NCBI RefSeq assembly: GCF_000420545.1
Contig: NZ_ATVD01000001.1
Location: 682,001 to 746,000, forward strand
Direction of reading: 5' to 3'
Source: Arenimonas oryziterrae DSM 21050 = YC6267
GTDB taxonomy: Bacteria; Pseudomonadota; Gammaproteobacteria; Xanthomonadales; Xanthomonadaceae
DNA length: 64,000 nucleotides
The notes beneath the pieces were generated by a model. It searched no databases and was not told where the DNA came from. It was given only the letters and a program-made list of their open reading frames with translations. A program made the translations under genes and the position numbers. Shown piece by piece: positions 61,907 through 64,000 of this stretch (position 1 is its first letter; each line of letters opens with the position of its first letter).

Positions 61907-63232
61907 ATGAATGGAATTTTGTTCGGCCTGTTTGGCCTCGCCGTCCTGCTGGGCATTGCCTGGTCGTTTTCCAACAACAAGAAAGCGGTTGACTGGAGGC
62001 TGGTGGCCACCGGCGTCGCGCTGCAGATCGCCTTCGCTGCCTTCGTCCTGCTCACCAGCATCGGCAGCACGGTGTTCGGCGCGCTGGGCCAGGTGTTCGT
62101 CACCCTGATCGGCTTCACCAATGAGGGATCGAAGATGATCCTCGGCGGCTTCGCCGATCAGGACAAGTACGGCTTTGTGTTCATATTCCATGCCTTGCCG
62201 ACGGTGATCTTCTTCGCCTCGTTCATGGCCATCCTCTATCACCTGGGAGTGATGCAAAAGGTCGTGCAGGGCATGGCCTGGGCGATCACCAAGGTCATGC
62301 GCGTGTCCGGCGCGGAAACGACCAGCGTCTGCGCCAGCGTCTTCATTGGCCAGACCGAAGCGCCGCTGACCGTGCGTCCCTACATCAGCAAGATGACGGA
62401 CTCGGAACTGCTGACCATGATGATCGGCGGCATGGCGCATATCGCCGGCGGCGTCATGGCGGTGTACATCGGCATGCTGGCCGGTACCGACCCGGCAATG
62501 CAGCAGATGTATGCCAAGCACTTCCTCGCCGCGTCCATCATGGCCGCGCCGGCAACGCTGCTGATTGCCAAGATCCTCATCCCCGAAACCGGTCGCCCGC
62601 TGACCGGCGGCACGGTGACCGTGCATGTCGAGCGGGACAGCAAGAACGTCATCGACGCCGCTGCCGGCGGTGCGTCCGACGGCATGAAGCTGGCGATCAA
62701 CATCGCCGCGATGCTGCTCGCCTTTGTCGCCCTCATCGCCATGCTCAACGCGATCATCGGCTGGGTCGGCGACTGGCACCTTGGCGGTTACGAAAGTCTC
62801 AACATGATGCTCAACCACGGACTTGCCGCAGGCGCCACGCCAGTTCGCCTTAACCTCGGCCTGATTCTGGGTTACGTGCTCGCCCCGATCGCCTGGGTCA
62901 TCGGCATCGACTGGAAGGATGCCGTCGTCGCCGGCGGCCTGATCGGCCAGAAAGTCGTGCTGAACGAGTTCATCGCCTACCTGCAATTGGCGGCAACGCC
63001 GCAGGGCACGGGCGTGGGCGCGATCAGCGAACATTCGCGCCTGATCCTGACGTACGCTTTGTGCGGCTTCGCCAACTTCAGCTCGATCGCCATCCAGATC
63101 GGCGGCATCGGCGGCATCGCTCCAGACCGTCGCGCCGATCTCGCCCGCTTCGGCCTGCGCGCGGTGCTCGGCGGCACGTTGGCAACCCTCATGACCGCGA
63201 CGATCGCCGGCGTCCTACTGGGTCTGCAGTAA
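61907..63232 (+). CDS. Concentrative nucleoside transporter (CNT/NupC family)
   Basis: A 441-residue nucleoside:cation symporter with the CNT features GFTNEGSKMILGGFADQD, FIGQTEAPLTVRPYISKMT with substrate-binding Gln-Glu-Ala-Pro, and GQKVVLNEFIAYLQL and CGFANFSSIAIQIGGIGGI. About ten helices. ATG 61907 is used; the frame upstream has no good start. A PfkB-family kinase gene follows 15 bases later, so the pair likely imports and phosphorylates nucleosides or ribose. Confidence 0.93.
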   Translation: MNGILFGLFGLAVLLGIAWSFSNNKKAVDWRLVATGVALQIAFAAFVLLTSIGSTVFGALGQVFVTLIGFTNEGSKMILGGFADQDKYGFVFIFHALPTVIFFASFMAILYHLGVMQKVVQGMAWAITKVMRVSGAETTSVCASVFIGQTEAPLTVRPYISKMTDSELLTMMIGGMAHIAGGVMAVYIGMLAGTDPAMQQMYAKHFLAASIMAAPATLLIAKILIPETGRPLTGGTVTVHVERDSKNVIDAAAGGASDGMKLAINIAAMLLAFVALIAMLNAIIGWVGDWHLGGYESLNMMLNHGLAAGATPVRLNLGLILGYVLAPIAWVIGIDWKDAVVAGGLIGQKVVLNEFIAYLQLAATPQGTGVGAISEHSRLILTYALCGFANFSSIAIQIGGIGGIAPDRRADLARFGLRAVLGGTLATLMTATIAGVLLGLQ

Positions 63233-63247
63233 GCGCGGCCGACGACG

Positions 63248-64000
63248 ATGTCTGGGTCCGTGGTCGTCGTCGGTTCGTTCAATCTCGACCATGTCTGGTC
63301 GACGTCGCGCTTCCCGGTGCCGGGCGAAACCCGACTCGGCAGCTTCACCTGCGGTCCCGGCGGCAAAGGCTTCAACCAGGCGATCGCGTCGGTGCGCCAG
63401 GGTGCGCCGACGCATTTCATCGCCGCGATCGGCAGCGATGCGATCGGCGACGGCGCCGCGGCGCTCGCGACAACAGAAGGACTGCAGGCGCACTGGCAGC
63501 GCTGCCCCACGCAGGCGACCGGCACGGCGGCGATCGTGCTCGATGGCCAGGGCCAGAATCTGATCGTCGTCGGCCCGGGCGCGAACGCCGCCTTGTCGGT
63601 CGAACACGTGCAGGCGCAGGCCGCTGTGCTGCGCGGTGCGCGTGTCCTGCTCACGCAGCACGAAGTTGATCCGCTAGCGACACGTTGTGCGCACGCGCTG
63701 GCGCGTGCCGCCGGTGTGCTGGTCATCCACAACCCGGCACCGCCCGTGGACGCGACCGCGCAACCGGCGCTCGACGGCATCGACCTGATCACGCCAAACG
63801 AAACCGAGTTCGCGCAGCTGCTGCGCGACCATGCCGGCCACGATATCGCGGCCGCGTATCTGGTCCAGCAGGAAGAACCGATCCTGCACCGCCTGTGCCG
63901 CGACCTCGGCGTGCCGACCGTGATCGTCACGCTCGGTGCCGATGGCGTGTTTGTTTCCCAGGCCAATGGCTACACGCGCATCGCGGCCGAAGCTGTGAAC
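63248..64000 (+). CDS. Ribokinase-family (PfkB) sugar kinase, N-terminal part
   Basis: The first 251 codons of a PfkB-family kinase; the end lies beyond the window, including the DTxGAGD catalytic motif. The N-terminal VVVVGSFNLDHVWST, the substrate motif GPGGKGFNQAIA and LVIHNPAPPVDAT are typical of ribokinase. ATG 63248 is the first in-frame start after nupC-type stop. Acting on ribose or a nucleoside taken up by the preceding transporter is an inference. Confidence 0.9.
   Translation, partial: MSGSVVVVGSFNLDHVWSTSRFPVPGETRLGSFTCGPGGKGFNQAIASVRQGAPTHFIAAIGSDAIGDGAAALATTEGLQAHWQRCPTQATGTAAIVLDGQGQNLIVVGPGANAALSVEHVQAQAAVLRGARVLLTQHEVDPLATRCAHALARAAGVLVIHNPAPPVDATAQPALDGIDLITPNETEFAQLLRDHAGHDIAAAYLVQQEEPILHRLCRDLGVPTVIVTLGADGVFVSQANGYTRIAAEAVN

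Overview
The window is ordinary chromosome from a high-GC gammaproteobacterium, most likely of the order Lysobacterales (Xanthomonadales). The evidence is gene order and content: tsaD facing rpsU-yqeY-dnaG, folB-folK near a pteridine reductase and a MidA-type methyltransferase, cca next to an NDUFA9-like gene and slt, two large TonB-dependent receptors, a lysine-rich H1-like protein and a GTP-type PEP carboxykinase. No tRNA, rRNA, insertion sequence, prophage or CRISPR array was found. Family and genus cannot be settled from this sequence alone.

Layout. 1-1327: N-terminal third of proline-oxidising PutA (minus). 1834-9901: an aa3-type cytochrome c oxidase locus, structural genes coxB-ctaD-(43-aa protein)-ctaG-ctaE, then SURF1, a SCO-like Cys protein, ctaA and ctaB for heme A insertion and synthesis. 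9918-13632 (minus): rpsU-yqeY-dnaG followed by an OmpA-family protein where rpoD often sits. 13792-19084: tsaD, folate genes, DUF6159, pteridine reductase, MidA-like methyltransferase and VanZ. 19330-21813: TonB receptor. 21882-26016 (minus): cca, NDUFA9-like protein and lytic transglycosylase, tightly packed. 26091-28942: TSUP exporter, then an ECF sigma / anti-sigma-like / DUF4097 module. 29000-35293 (minus): an Oar-type TonB receptor followed by two overlapping TPR-sulfotransferases. 35465-38201 (minus): HDAC-family deacetylase and pckG.

38266-42907 is a fatty-acid module: a TetR repressor divergent from an alpha/beta hydrolase, fadE and a hotdog thioesterase. The intergenic region holds two CATAC-N6-GTAT(G/T) inverted repeats, one adjoining and overlapping the -35 and one covering the -10 of a TTGACA-N17-CATACT promoter, and the hydrolase ATG lies at the predicted transcription start. 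42929-47201 (minus): small envelope proteins (Ig-like, NlpE-META lipoprotein, DUF5329), a metallophosphoesterase and a Tlc-like carrier. 47330-52867: GMC oxidoreductase, M48 protease with LemA, serine beta-lactamase-like hydrolase. 53027-53425: H1-like protein with a structured 315-nt leader, then about 0.45 kb with no convincing gene. 54302-57401 (minus): gcvH, gcvT, NfeD and a paraslipin. 57509-59965: a second ECF module ending in a PDZ protein, whose anti-sigma-like member resembles the first one. 60054-64000: GDT1-family Mn exporter, diguanylate cyclase, nucleoside transporter and the start of a ribokinase-family kinase.

The most noteworthy items are the TetR operator pair with a predicted leaderless mRNA, the twin ECF modules, the paired TPR-sulfotransferases beside an Oar-type receptor, and the H1-like leader containing terminator-like hairpins. 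No wholly new defence or mobile system was recognised.
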